This document shows, one piece after another, positions 7,638 to 16,661 of a stretch of 36,066 nt of DNA. Source of the stretch: Polyangium sp. 6x1 (GTDB lineage Bacteria > Myxococcota_A > Polyangia > Polyangiales > Polyangiaceae); NCBI RefSeq assembly GCF_029946515.1, contig NZ_JARZHH010000094.1, positions 1 through 36,066 of the forward strand, given 5' to 3'. The notes beneath the pieces are model-generated. The model did no database searches, was not told the origin of the DNA, and saw only the letters and a list, made by a program, of their open reading frames with translations. The position numbers and the translations under genes are program-made. The number at the start of each line of letters is the position of its first letter. The stretch's first letter is position 1.

Positions 7638-8786
7638 ATGGGAACAGACGATCGTGACGACGGACGACGAGATTGGCCGCCCCCGAGCGCGGGGCCGCCG
7701 AGCGACGCCGGTCTGCGCGAGGCCGTGACCATGCTGCGCCGCCTGCGCGCCGGGGACCTCGTGTTCCCGAGCCGCGAGCGCGGCGGGCTCATCGGCGAGA
7801 TCCTCCGCGAGATCGAGGCCCTCGGCAGCAAGGTCCTCTCGGAGCGCAAGTCCGAGGACGAGCGGATCGCCACGTTGACGAACGTCGTCGTGCAGCTCGC
7901 GGCGCTGAACTTCGAGGCCCGCGCCTCCATCAGCCCAGGGCACGACAAGCTCGACGGGATCGCGGCGGGCCTGAACATGCTGCGCGAGGAGCTGCAGAGC
8001 TCCACGGTCTCGCGGACGTACCTCGACAGCGTCTTCGCCTCGATGGCCGACGCGCTCGTCGTGGTCGACGCGAAGGGAAACGTGCGGACCGTGAACCGCG
8101 CGACGACGGAGCTGCTCGGCTTCACGGATCGGGAGCTCGTCGGCAAGCCCGTGAGCACGCTCTTCCTGGAGGAGCTCGATCCGGCGCAGATCCTCGCGCT
8201 CCACGGGCACGAGATGCAGTGCTTGACGAAGTCGGGCGCGGTCATCGAGGCCTCGGTCTCGTCCTCGCCGCTCCAGAACGGCAGCACGATCGAGGGCTTC
8301 GTCTGCGTGCTGCGCGACGTGACCGATCGCAAACGCGCCGAGGAAGAGCGCATGCGCCTCGAGGAGGCGATCCGCGCGAAGAACGATCTCATCCGGACGA
8401 TGAGCACGCCGCTCATCCCGATCACCGACGACATCGTGGTCATGCCGCTCGTGGGCACGCTCGATCAGGAGCGCGCCGATCAGGTGATCGAGTCCCTCTT
8501 GCGAGGCATCGCGAAGGCCCAGCCGCGCGTCGCGATCCTCGACATCACGGCGGTGCCCGTGGTGGACGCGGACGTGGCGGGCGCACTCGTCCGCGCGGCG
8601 CACGCGGCGCGCATGCTCGGCGTGGACGTGGTCCTCACGGGCCTGCGGGCCGAGGTGGCGAAAACCCTCGTCGACATGGGGCTCGATTTGCCCGGTGTCA
8701 GGACGTGCAGCACGCTGAAGAGCGGCATCGCGCTCTCGATGAACGGCAAGGCAAAGAAGGCCGAGGCTCCCAGGAGAAGTTCATAA
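7638..8786 (+). CDS. RsbR-like PAS-STAS protein lacking both regulatory threonines
   Basis: 382-residue cytoplasmic signalling protein. Order: disordered N-terminus; coiled-coil-prone helical region (about 25-125); PAS domain (about 128-235) ending in the typical VLRDVTDRKRAEEE; STAS domain (about 252-370). The STAS part follows Bacillus subtilis RsbR closely (STPLIPI, VVMPLVGTLDQERA, ILDITAVPVVDADVAGAL, LTGLRAEVAKTL). RsbR proteins form the stressosome core and are phosphorylated on two threonines (Thr171 and Thr205 in RsbRA). Aligned by hand, these positions are Gln277 and Ala311 here, with the same 34-residue spacing. The protein may therefore signal without phosphorylation or be a PAS-gated scaffold. 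Its stop overlaps the next start (TAATG), implying translational coupling. No RsbS or RsbT gene is nearby. Confidence 0.85.
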   Translation: MGTDDRDDGRRDWPPPSAGPPSDAGLREAVTMLRRLRAGDLVFPSRERGGLIGEILREIEALGSKVLSERKSEDERIATLTNVVVQLAALNFEARASISPGHDKLDGIAAGLNMLREELQSSTVSRTYLDSVFASMADALVVVDAKGNVRTVNRATTELLGFTDRELVGKPVSTLFLEELDPAQILALHGHEMQCLTKSGAVIEASVSSSPLQNGSTIEGFVCVLRDVTDRKRAEEERMRLEEAIRAKNDLIRTMSTPLIPITDDIVVMPLVGTLDQERADQVIESLLRGIAKAQPRVAILDITAVPVVDADVAGALVRAAHAARMLGVDVVLTGLRAEVAKTLVDMGLDLPGVRTCSTLKSGIALSMNGKAKKAEAPRRSS

Positions 8787-9226
8787 TGGTTTCGAGCGAC
8801 GTTCCGGTCGAGATTGTGACGCGAGGGGCCGTGCTGAGCTACGACCCGCGCGGATTCGTCAAGAAGGTGACGAAGGACGGAGCGGAATACACGCTGCAGG
8901 ACGCCGAGGAGGATTTCGAGGCGGCCAAGAAGCTCGGCGGCGGCGAGCCGCGTCCTCTGCTCGTGGACGAACGAGGCCTGCGCGGCGCCGATCACGCGGT
9001 CCGCAAGTTCTGGGTGAGCCCCGACGTCCCGGCCGTCTGCAAATGCGTCGCGGTGATCACGGGCAGCTCGCCGGTCAGCAACATGATCGGCAACTTCGTG
9101 ATCACGGTCTCGAAGCCTGCCGTCCCCACGAAGCTCTTCGCCTCGGAGCAGGCCGCGATGCCGTGGATCGAGTGGTTCCTCGACGACGAGCACGACAGCC
9201 CCCCGCCGTCGATCCGATTCCGCTGA
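8786..9226 (+). CDS. Small STAS/SpoIIAA-like protein
   Basis: 146-residue protein whose ATG shares one base with the upstream stop; AGGAGAAG at 8772-8779 is a good ribosome site. It has the pattern of short STAS/SEC14-like proteins frequent in myxobacteria: an N-terminal strand region, LVDERGLRGADHAVRKF near 59-75 (where STAS anti-anti-sigma factors place their phospho-serine loop), VITGSSPVSNMIGNFVI near 90-106, then PTKLFASEQAAMPWI. I recall such proteins under the DUF7793 label. No obvious phospho-Ser in the DSSG context is present. Tight coupling to the RsbR-like gene suggests the two products bind each other. The partnership is inferred from gene order only. Confidence 0.75.
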   Translation: MVSSDVPVEIVTRGAVLSYDPRGFVKKVTKDGAEYTLQDAEEDFEAAKKLGGGEPRPLLVDERGLRGADHAVRKFWVSPDVPAVCKCVAVITGSSPVSNMIGNFVITVSKPAVPTKLFASEQAAMPWIEWFLDDEHDSPPPSIRFR

Positions 9227-9232
9227 AGCAGC

Positions 9233-9256
9233 CCGGCCGAGGTTTGCCCCGGCCGG
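9233..9256. terminator. Possible bidirectional terminator hairpin between convergent genes
   Basis: CCGGCC and GGCCGG are separated by 12 bases in the 33-base gap between the ends of two convergent genes. No T-run follows on either strand, so the call is weak. Confidence 0.3.
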
Positions 9257-9259
9257 CCG

Positions 9260-10294
9260 TCATTGCGCCTGCCGCGCCTCCGCCGCACGTTTTCGGGCCA
9301 TCGCGACGCAAGCCTCTCGTTTCGTGAAAAACGCCGGCCACGGTTGATCTGGAACGGATTCGAAATCGAGCCCGGCGAGCGCGCGGTTGATCCGGGGGAT
9401 CTCCGCAGTGAGCGGATCCGCGGGGCAAGCCGTGCAAGCGGGCAGCACCTCGCCTGCGGTCGGCCCTCGCCCCACCCGCGTGGGGCTCGCGAGGCCGAAG
9501 TGATGCATCGGGTCGTGGGAGGAAAGGCGCGCCGCGAGGCCCGTGCATCGCGTGCAGGCACCCACGCCGCCGCCGGCCTCCGCGCACGGGCGATCCTCGA
9601 AGTTCACGCACGTGGCCTGCGCGGAGACGGGCGTCGCGCCATAAAGAATCGCATCCTCGCGAATTTCGAGGAGCATGCCTGGGGGACGCCACGCCGAGCC
9701 GAGCGCGGACATCGATTCGGTTTTCTCGCCGCGCGCATTCGTCTCGATCGTCCGGTGGTGGGGCCCAGAGAAGGTGACGATCGTGTCGACCACGAGATCC
9801 TCGAAGGAGCCCGAGCGCGTGAGCGTCGGGCGGCCCTCGCCGCCATCGAGCGGGATCTCCGCATGGAGGGATTCGGGGGACACCTCGAACACGACCCGCC
9901 GGCAAAGCCTTTGGGGCGCCGGGACATCATGCTGGAGCAGCTCTTCCGGGACGAACAGGGCGAGCGTGGAACCGGCTTTGACGAAGCGCGAAAAGTCCGC
10001 CGGGGTCGCGCCGCTGCGGAGATGGTCGAGATTGGGAAGCCGGGCGCGGGCGTAGGCGATACGCTCGGCCTCGGGGAGCGCCGCGATCCGCGCGAGCTCG
10101 GGATCCTCGGCCGGAGTCGCCTTCGGCGCGGCAACTGCGGGGGGTTCGGCGTCGGGTCCCGCCTCCACCGGACCGGCGTCGGCGATGGGCGGGGGCGCGA
10201 GACCCACGCTCGGAGACGGCCCACCGGCGCAAGCCGCGACGGCAGCGGCGACGAGCGTGAGGGAGGCGAAGATCGGCGGAAGGGAAGTGCGCAT
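9260..10294 (-). CDS. Lipoprotein of unknown function
   Basis: 344-residue predicted lipoprotein starting at the ATG at 10294. Signal peptide ends in the lipobox VAAC (Cys22), followed by a Pro/Ala-rich tether to about residue 60. The rest is a soluble domain; its C-terminal third carries clustered cysteines (CVNF..PCAE, ACTRCTG, ACTACP), which look like disulphides or a metal site. I do not recognise the family. TACGAT (a -10-like hexamer) ends 11 bases before the start codon, and the 57-base gap to the upstream reverse gene also argues for a separate transcript. Confidence 0.75.
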   Translation of the reverse strand: MRTSLPPIFASLTLVAAAVAACAGGPSPSVGLAPPPIADAGPVEAGPDAEPPAVAAPKATPAEDPELARIAALPEAERIAYARARLPNLDHLRSGATPADFSRFVKAGSTLALFVPEELLQHDVPAPQRLCRRVVFEVSPESLHAEIPLDGGEGRPTLTRSGSFEDLVVDTIVTFSGPHHRTIETNARGEKTESMSALGSAWRPPGMLLEIREDAILYGATPVSAQATCVNFEDRPCAEAGGGVGACTRCTGLAARLSSHDPMHHFGLASPTRVGRGPTAGEVLPACTACPADPLTAEIPRINRALAGLDFESVPDQPWPAFFTKREACVAMARKRAAEARQAQ

Positions 10295-10305
10295 GCCCGA
10301 GGGGC

Positions 10306-10311
10306 ATCGTA
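10306..10311 (-). promoter_or_regulatory. -10-like hexamer (TACGAT) before the lipoprotein gene
   Basis: TACGAT on the reverse strand, 11 bases ahead of the ATG at 10294, in an otherwise G+C-rich gap. It fits the TAnnnT-near-start pattern seen at several genes in this window. Confidence 0.4.
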
Positions 10312-10351
10312 ATCGCAGACGCGGCCTGGCGCGAGCCCGACCGGCGCGGGC

Positions 10352-12670
10352 TCACCCGTCGAGCGAGGAGAGCACCCGCAGGAGCTTGCCGAACCGGTCC
10401 ACGAAGAGGCCAAGGGCGGCGAGGAAGCCGAGCGAGAGGAGAACCACGCGCGCGAGGAAGGGCCGCGAAATGGTTTGTCGGCGCCAGGAGGCCTTGATCC
10501 GCCCGGGCAAACGCACGGCGAGCTCGACGAGCGTGGTGCGCGGTTTTGCCGCGGTCGCGCGATTGCGCCCGGCGCGCCGGTACAGGAACGAGCCGACGCC
10601 CGCGAAGAGGGCGAGCACGAAGGCGAACTCGAGCGGGAGCAGGAGGTATGCCCGGACGAACGGGACGCGGGCCCGGACGACGGTGCCGGGGCCGACCCAG
10701 TACCGCACGTGCGATTTCTCGGTGCTCGCGGCGATGAGCTCGGTCCACGTGGGCGCGACGGCAGGGGCCGAGCGCGGATTGCCTTCCTCCGCCTCGTTCC
10801 AGCGCACCGCGCGCTTCAAATGCGGCGGCTTGTGCCAGCTCGCGGCGCCGGCGTAGACCTCGGCGGCGACGTCGGTCCGGAGATCCATGTATTCGTTGTG
10901 CGCCGGCAGGTAGAGCCGCCATCGCCATGCGGCCGCGCCGAGGTCGAGCGCGGGGAGCGCGAGCTCGGGGGCGCCGAAGAGGCCGAGCGGGGGCAAACTC
11001 GATTCGAGGACGATGTCGAGCGTGATGGGCTCCTCGTGATCGGCGCCGCGCGAGCGCTGGAGCGGCAAAAGGAGTTTTCCGTCCTCGCCGCGGCTCGGCC
11101 GCGCGGGCTCGCCGTCGAGGCGGACGGCGCGGACCTCGGTGTTCGGGGGCAATGTAAGCGCGAGGCTCGGCCGCGAGGCATTGCGGAGGACGACGCGCAG
11201 ATCCGTGACGAGCTTGCCCTCGGCCGCGAGGACGCTCGTCGCCTCGACGACGTCGATCGCGCCCTCTTCGAGCTCCTGCTCGGGCAAACGCTCGACCGAG
11301 AGGCCGAGCGCGGGCGACGCCGCGTGATGACGATACGCCTCGAGGATCGGGCTCACCGCGCTCGCGCGCGCCTCGGTCGGGAGCTCGGGGACGGCGACGG
11401 CCACGAGGCCCTCGCGTGAGGTCTCGCTGATGCGGAGCTTGCCCGGGACCTCGACGGCGAGCCAGCCGTGCTCGCGCTCGACGCCGAGGCAATGCGGGAG
11501 GCGGACCATCACGCGATCCTTGTCAGGGCCGCCGCGCAGGCGCAGGCGGAGCGAGAGCTCGTAGGTGCCTTCAATGGGGAAGGCGGTCTCGCCGCGGAGG
11601 AGGAGCCCCGCGTCCTTGCGCTCGGTCGTGGAATGGAAGGCGCCCTCGCCCTCCGCGGAGACGACCTCGACGCCCTCGGGGAGCGCGAGCTCGAACGATT
11701 GCATCGCGCCGCGGAGAATGGTGTACCGGACGACGGTGAAGAGCTCGACGGCGCGCTCGTCGATGCTGAGGAGGGAGACGGTCTCGGCGACGGCGCGCGC
11801 GCTGCCCGGGGTCTCGACGCCGCCCACGTCGCGGAAGCCGACGACGCGGATCTCGGTCGTGGGCGCGAGCGTGGCGCGCGCGGTCGTGCCGCCGCGCTCG
11901 GCGCGGACCTCGCTCACGACGGCGCCGTCGAAGCGGGGCGAGAGGCCTTCTGCGGGGAGGCGGATCGCCACGCGGGTGCTCGGCGTGCGTGCCGATCGAA
12001 ATGCGTATTCGATGGATCCGCGCCCGCCGCGCGGTCCCACGAGCAAGGAGAGCTCGACGGTCACGACGCCTTTTTGATCCGTGACCCAGACGTGATAACC
12101 GGGCCTGCGCGTCACGCCGATGGGCTCGCCGTCCGCGGTGGCCGAGACGAGCGCGACATCGTCGCCCACGAGCGGCACCAATTTGAGGCCGTCGCCGGCG
12201 AGCGTGACGACGAGTTTTTCCCGGAGCGCGAGCACGCCGCCGTCGACGTCGCCCTCATAAGACGCGGCGCCGAGGACCACGGGCGCCCCCACGAACGCCG
12301 CGCGGTTTTTCCGGACGCGCGCGGCGCGGCGGGCGAGCTCGGTGTATTCGGCGAGCGGCACGGTGGCAGTGCCGCCCTCCGTCGCGGGCTCGGCTGCGTT
12401 CGCGTCGGTCTTCGCCTCGTCCTCGGCGTTCGGGGGCGCGTTGAGCTTCATCACCTCGTCGAAGGGGGAGGCCTTGGCCTCGGGCTTTTTTGCCCCGGCT
12501 TCCTCGCCCTCGCTCCCCTCCCCTTCCGCGTTGCCCTCACCTTCGGCGGCCTGGTTTTCTTCCGAGGCCTGTTCGCCCTCGCCCTCCTCGGCCACGGCGT
12601 GCGTGGCCACGAGCGACGAGAGCACGAGCAGGAGGAGCGCGAAAAATGCAATGGGTCGATTACGTTGCAT
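10352..12670 (-). CDS. Large envelope protein, paralogue of the upstream LysM protein
   Basis: 772 residues. Signal peptide (about 1-27), then a very acidic low-complexity tether (about 28-67, mostly Glu, Gly and Ala), several hundred residues of strand-rich sequence, and two membrane spans near the C-terminus (about 674-697 and 738-758). The body would sit in the periplasm with the tail in the inner membrane. Segments such as GTATVPLAEYTEL, PLVGDDVALVSATADGEP and the long DGEPARPSRGEDGKLLLPL region recur in similar form in the protein encoded just upstream, so the two are diverged paralogues. The ATG at 12670 lies inside the upstream gene (11-base overlap), indicating translational coupling and probably a complex. 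I do not recognise a named family. Confidence 0.8.
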   Translation of the reverse strand: MQRNRPIAFFALLLLVLSSLVATHAVAEEGEGEQASEENQAAEGEGNAEGEGSEGEEAGAKKPEAKASPFDEVMKLNAPPNAEDEAKTDANAAEPATEGGTATVPLAEYTELARRAARVRKNRAAFVGAPVVLGAASYEGDVDGGVLALREKLVVTLAGDGLKLVPLVGDDVALVSATADGEPIGVTRRPGYHVWVTDQKGVVTVELSLLVGPRGGRGSIEYAFRSARTPSTRVAIRLPAEGLSPRFDGAVVSEVRAERGGTTARATLAPTTEIRVVGFRDVGGVETPGSARAVAETVSLLSIDERAVELFTVVRYTILRGAMQSFELALPEGVEVVSAEGEGAFHSTTERKDAGLLLRGETAFPIEGTYELSLRLRLRGGPDKDRVMVRLPHCLGVEREHGWLAVEVPGKLRISETSREGLVAVAVPELPTEARASAVSPILEAYRHHAASPALGLSVERLPEQELEEGAIDVVEATSVLAAEGKLVTDLRVVLRNASRPSLALTLPPNTEVRAVRLDGEPARPSRGEDGKLLLPLQRSRGADHEEPITLDIVLESSLPPLGLFGAPELALPALDLGAAAWRWRLYLPAHNEYMDLRTDVAAEVYAGAASWHKPPHLKRAVRWNEAEEGNPRSAPAVAPTWTELIAASTEKSHVRYWVGPGTVVRARVPFVRAYLLLPLEFAFVLALFAGVGSFLYRRAGRNRATAAKPRTTLVELAVRLPGRIKASWRRQTISRPFLARVVLLSLGFLAALGLFVDRFGKLLRVLSSLDG

Positions 12671-15140
12671 GACGGGACCTCCGCCGCTCCGCGAGGATCC
12701 GCAGGCGGAACCACGCGCCGGACAAGAGCACGAGCGCGGCCAGGGAAAGGAGCATCGGGCGAGCAGCGAGCTCGCCGAGGAGCCAAGAAAAACCCGCGGC
12801 CGCGATGAGCCTGCGGACGGTGATCATGCGGGCGAAGAGCCAGGGCGCGCGGGCGAAGGCGCGCGCGAGGCGGCGGGCGCGGGGCCAGGCGCGGCGCGCG
12901 AGCGTGAGGAGGAGCGCGAAATCGAGGCCCCAGAGGATCCGGCGGTGAATGCCGGGGATGAAATGGGCAAGGACGAGGAGCAGCACGAGCGTGGCGACGA
13001 GCGCGAGGAGGGGCGCGCGTCCCCGGCGGCGGAGCGCGACGGCCGCCGCGACGAACACGGCCGCGAGCGCGCCGTGCCGGGCCCAGGAGAGCAGGCCGTT
13101 CGACGCGTAGACGACGGTCATCTCGGGGATCTCGCGGCCGAGCAGGATGCGGCGGAAGCGGTAGCGCTCGCCGACGAGGGGAAACTCGGTCAGCGCGGCG
13201 AACGGCTCGCCCTCGCCCGTGGCCTCGTCGTTGTAGATGGCGCGTCGCTTCTGGAGGATGTTTTCGTATCCGCCCGCGGACGCGGTCGAGACGCCGAGCG
13301 CCGATTGCAGGTACCATTGCAGCCGGCGGAACGGGTCGTACTTGATGCGGGACGCTTGCCGGAGATTTCCCCGGAATTCGAGCGGCTCGTGCGAGGACGG
13401 GAGGTAGACGTGCCAGACGGCCTTCGTGGTGTCGACGTCGAGGCCAGGGAGGCGGAGTTTTTCCAGGCCAAACGCGCCGAGCGCGTGGAGGGGGCGCTCG
13501 TAGGCGACCTCGATCACGAAAAAGGCTTCTTTCGTGGCCTCGGCCGCGGGGGGAATTTCGAGGCGCGTGTCCTGCACGAGGGCGCCGCTCTCGGGAATGA
13601 CGGCGCGGTTCTTCGCGGCGATCCGCTGCCACGCGGAGGGGTCGGCGTAATAGAGGTTCGCGACGTCGCTCAGGGTCTCGCCGGCGCGCACGACGTGAAT
13701 GCGGGTCTGATCGGCGGCGAGGCGTTCGCTCTGGCGAAGCGGCAAAAGGAGGCGCTGGCCGAGCAGCGCGGGGCGCACCTCGCGGCCGTCGATGAACGAG
13801 CGCAGGGGCCGCGCGCCCTCGGGCAAGGCGAGCTCGACGTATTGGCGACCGTCGTTGCGAATGCGGAGCGCGACCTTCGTGCGCTCGGTGCCGTCGCCAA
13901 GGACGACCGTGGAGGCCGAGAGCTCGTCGACGACCGTGCGCGCGAGCTCGAGCTCGGGCAAAGGCGAGGCGGAGAGGACGATTCGCGGCGCTTTTTCGAA
14001 TCGATACCCGAAGAGCACGGGGCCCGTGCCGAGCGCCTGGAGCTCCTCGGGGATCTCGCGCGGGGCGAGGCGCTCGGCGGCCTCGACGGCGCGCGGATCC
14101 AGGCGCAATCCCGGCGGACCGAGCACGCCGAGCGAGCCCACGGTGGGAATGGGCGCGCTCGGCAGGGGCATCACGAGCTCGATGGGCGCCTGCGGCTGGT
14201 TCGCGACCTGGAAATCGACACGAATCTGCGCCTCGTCGGCGACGAGGTGGCGGAGGAGGACGACGAGGACGCGGCCTTCCTTTTCGGTGGCGAGGGGATG
14301 CCATTGCAGGACGGCGTCGCCCTCGACACGAAGGACCTCCACGCCGGGCGGCAAGGAGAGCCGGATCGTGTCGGTCTCGCCTTCGAGGACGTGGAGGTCG
14401 ATGCGGCTCTGGCCGGTGACGAGGGCCTCGCTGACGCGGAAGAGCGTGTGCTCGCGGGCCTCGATGCGGGCCTCGCCGCGGGGTTCGCTCGACGCGCTTT
14501 GTTTCCAGGACAAACGGAGCTCGCCGCTGCCGTCGAGGTGGCCCGTGACGATGGTGTCGCCGCCTTGCTCGGTGAACGAGGCGAGCGCGCCGCCGGCGAG
14601 GGTCGGCGTGATGCCACGCTCGGCGATGCGGGCTTCGAGCGCGATGGGGCCTCCCTCGGGGAGCGTGAAATCGAGCGTGCGCGTGAACCGCTCGGTCTCG
14701 CGTCCCCAGTGGAAATCGACGGTGAGCTCGTGACGACCCGCGCGGTCGAGCGGGAGGGCATATCGCTCGCCGTCTTCGAGCAGCGCGGCGGGCTCGCCGT
14801 CGAGCGTGACCTCGCCGAGGACGGCGCGATGATCGAGGACGGGGACGCGGACGGGGCCGCCGGGCAAAACCTCGAAGCGGGCGACGAGGCGGCCGGTCCA
14901 GAGGCCTTTGCGGAAGCGGCCCTCGATCCGACGCGCGACCCAGAGAACGCCTTCCGCGGCGGGATGCGGCGGCGCGGCGACGGCGAGGTCGTCTTCGAGG
15001 GCCCGCCACCGCGATAACGGTAACGTTACGGTGCCTTTGGATTCTTTTGATTCAGGCGGCGCGGCGGCGGCGAGGGCGCAGAGGCCCAGGACGGAGAGAA
15101 AAACCGCGAGCAGGAGGATGGCGTCACGCGGGCGTCGCAT
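12660..15140 (-). CDS. Large envelope protein with LysM domain and C-terminal membrane spans
   Basis: 826 residues from the ATG at 15140, chosen because it opens with MRRPRD and a clean signal peptide; an ATG at 15173 in the same frame is the alternative. The N-terminal half is strand-rich with repeated patterns of the type V-TLDGEPA-L, like its paralogue downstream. A LysM domain lies at about 481-528 (HVVRAGETLSDVANLYY, then AWQRIAAKN), placing this part against peptidoglycan. Four or five hydrophobic segments between about 690 and 812 anchor the C-terminus. LysM modules bind N-acetylglucosamine-containing glycans; a LysM buried mid-protein between strand-rich domains is uncommon. The overlapping downstream gene encodes its likely partner. 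Role inferred: envelope scaffold or sensor spanning inner membrane and wall. Confidence 0.8.
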   Translation of the reverse strand: MRRPRDAILLLAVFLSVLGLCALAAAAPPESKESKGTVTLPLSRWRALEDDLAVAAPPHPAAEGVLWVARRIEGRFRKGLWTGRLVARFEVLPGGPVRVPVLDHRAVLGEVTLDGEPAALLEDGERYALPLDRAGRHELTVDFHWGRETERFTRTLDFTLPEGGPIALEARIAERGITPTLAGGALASFTEQGGDTIVTGHLDGSGELRLSWKQSASSEPRGEARIEAREHTLFRVSEALVTGQSRIDLHVLEGETDTIRLSLPPGVEVLRVEGDAVLQWHPLATEKEGRVLVVLLRHLVADEAQIRVDFQVANQPQAPIELVMPLPSAPIPTVGSLGVLGPPGLRLDPRAVEAAERLAPREIPEELQALGTGPVLFGYRFEKAPRIVLSASPLPELELARTVVDELSASTVVLGDGTERTKVALRIRNDGRQYVELALPEGARPLRSFIDGREVRPALLGQRLLLPLRQSERLAADQTRIHVVRAGETLSDVANLYYADPSAWQRIAAKNRAVIPESGALVQDTRLEIPPAAEATKEAFFVIEVAYERPLHALGAFGLEKLRLPGLDVDTTKAVWHVYLPSSHEPLEFRGNLRQASRIKYDPFRRLQWYLQSALGVSTASAGGYENILQKRRAIYNDEATGEGEPFAALTEFPLVGERYRFRRILLGREIPEMTVVYASNGLLSWARHGALAAVFVAAAVALRRRGRAPLLALVATLVLLLVLAHFIPGIHRRILWGLDFALLLTLARRAWPRARRLARAFARAPWLFARMITVRRLIAAAGFSWLLGELAARPMLLSLAALVLLSGAWFRLRILAERRRSRHAT

Positions 15141-15206
15141 GGGGGCGCGAAACGCCGAACGAACGGGCCGCATTCCAAGGGCGAACCCATCCGCGGGGCG
15201 GGCGGC

Positions 15207-15236
15207 TTGACAGGCCGACGGGCCGGCGGCTACTTG
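15207..15236 (+). promoter_or_regulatory. Sigma-70 type promoter of the carotenoid oxygenase gene
   Basis: TTGACA at 15207-15212, an 18-base spacer, then TACTTG at 15231-15236. The -35 is the perfect consensus. Transcription would start near 15243, giving a leader of about 30 bases that contains the ribosome site GGAGGAG at 15262-15268. Confidence 0.7.
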
Positions 15237-15271
15237 TGCCGTCGCAACACGAACCGCGGCCGGAGGAGCCC

Positions 15272-16654
15272 ATGCAAATCGTGACGAGCGCTTATCTCGA
15301 AGGAAATTGGGGCCCGGTGCACGACGAGCTCGACGTGCCGGATTTGCAGGTGAAAGGCGAGCTCCCGAGGGACCTCCGGGGGACGTTCGTGCGCATCGGC
15401 CCGAACGCGCAGTTCGCGCCGATCGGGCGGTACCATTTCTTCGACGGCGACGGGATGGTGCACGCCGTGCGCGTCGAAGACGGGCGCGCGTCGTACCGGA
15501 ACCGCTGGGTCCGCACGAAAGGATTTTTGCACGAGCGCGAGGCGGGCCGGGCGCTCTGGACCGGCTTCGCGGAGCCGCCGAACGTGGCCGATCCGCCGCA
15601 CGGGATGATCTACAAGAACGTGGCGAACACGGCGTTCGCCCTCCACGCGCAGCGGCTCCACGCGACGTGGGAGGGAGGCGCGCCGCACGAGATCCGTTTG
15701 CCCGATCTGGAGACGGTGAGGCAGGTCGATTTCGACGGCCGGCTCGATTATCCGTTCACCGCGCACCCGAAGGTGGACGAGAGGACGGGCGAGATGGTGT
15801 TTTTCGGGTACACGCTCTGGATGCCGTACATCAAATACGGCGTCGTCGGGCCGGATCGGCGGCTCGACCATTACGTGGAGATCCCGCTCGACGTGCCTGT
15901 GATGATGCACGATTTCGCGATCACGGAGCACCATTCGATCCTGTTCGACCTTCCCTACACGTTCCGGATGGAGCGCATGGCGCGCGGAGAGGTGCCGCTC
16001 GCCTTCGAGCCGGATCGGCCGAGCCGATTCGGGATCCTGCCGCGGCGGGGCGACGCCGCGCAGATGCGATGGTTCGAGCTGCCGGCGTGCTTCATCTATC
16101 ACGTGTGGAATGCGTACGAGGAGGGCTCGCGCGTGGTGCTGCTCGCGAGTCGGCTCGCGCGGACCGACGTGATGGGACAGCCGTCCGCACCGAGGAAAGG
16201 CGACTACGACGGCGGGCGCGCGTGGCGATTCACGTTCGACCTCGCGACGGGCGAGGCCAAGGAGGAGCAGCTCGACGACGCGCAAGCGGATTTCACGCGC
16301 ATCGACGACCGGCTCACGGGAAGGAAAAACCGGTTCGGCACGGCGGCGCGTTTCGTGCCAGGCGCGGATCTGCCGTGGATCGACGGGGTCGTGCGGTACG
16401 ATTTCGCCGAGGGCCGGAGCGATACGCACGTGTTCGGGAAAAACCGCTTCGGCGGCGAGATGGTGTTCGCTCCGCGGGAAGGTGCGACGACGGAAGACGA
16501 CGGGTACGTCGTCGGGTTCGTGCACGACGAGGCGACGGCGGAATCGGAGATGATCGTGCTCGACGCGCGGGAGATCTCACGCGGGCCTGTCGCGCGCGTG
16601 CGGATGCCGCGGCGCGTGCCGTACGGGTTCCACGCGGCGTGGGTGCCCGCGTGA
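15272..16654 (+). CDS. Carotenoid oxygenase (RPE65/CCD family)
   Basis: 460-residue non-haem iron enzyme that should cleave a carotenoid, apocarotenoid or related alkene with O2. Start at the ATG at 15272 behind GGAGGAG. The four iron-binding histidines of the seven-bladed propeller are in typical contexts: His165 (TAHPK), His213 (MHDFAITEHH), His277 (IYHVWNAYEEG) and His454 (YGFHAAW). Other family marks are the N-terminal GPNAQFAPIGRYHFFDGDGM and Glu283/Glu284 in the second sphere. Length is normal. Substrate and cleavage site cannot be read from sequence; lignostilbene-type substrates are also possible. The gene stands alone with its own strong promoter and no carotenoid biosynthesis gene in the window. 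Confidence 0.92.
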   Translation: MQIVTSAYLEGNWGPVHDELDVPDLQVKGELPRDLRGTFVRIGPNAQFAPIGRYHFFDGDGMVHAVRVEDGRASYRNRWVRTKGFLHEREAGRALWTGFAEPPNVADPPHGMIYKNVANTAFALHAQRLHATWEGGAPHEIRLPDLETVRQVDFDGRLDYPFTAHPKVDERTGEMVFFGYTLWMPYIKYGVVGPDRRLDHYVEIPLDVPVMMHDFAITEHHSILFDLPYTFRMERMARGEVPLAFEPDRPSRFGILPRRGDAAQMRWFELPACFIYHVWNAYEEGSRVVLLASRLARTDVMGQPSAPRKGDYDGGRAWRFTFDLATGEAKEEQLDDAQADFTRIDDRLTGRKNRFGTAARFVPGADLPWIDGVVRYDFAEGRSDTHVFGKNRFGGEMVFAPREGATTEDDGYVVGFVHDEATAESEMIVLDAREISRGPVARVRMPRRVPYGFHAAWVPA

Positions 16655-16661
16655 AGCGACG

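Noticed and set aside
12342-15017. Long forward open frame antisense to the paired envelope proteins
   Set aside because: No domain or ribosome site, whereas the reverse frames carry signal peptides and a LysM.
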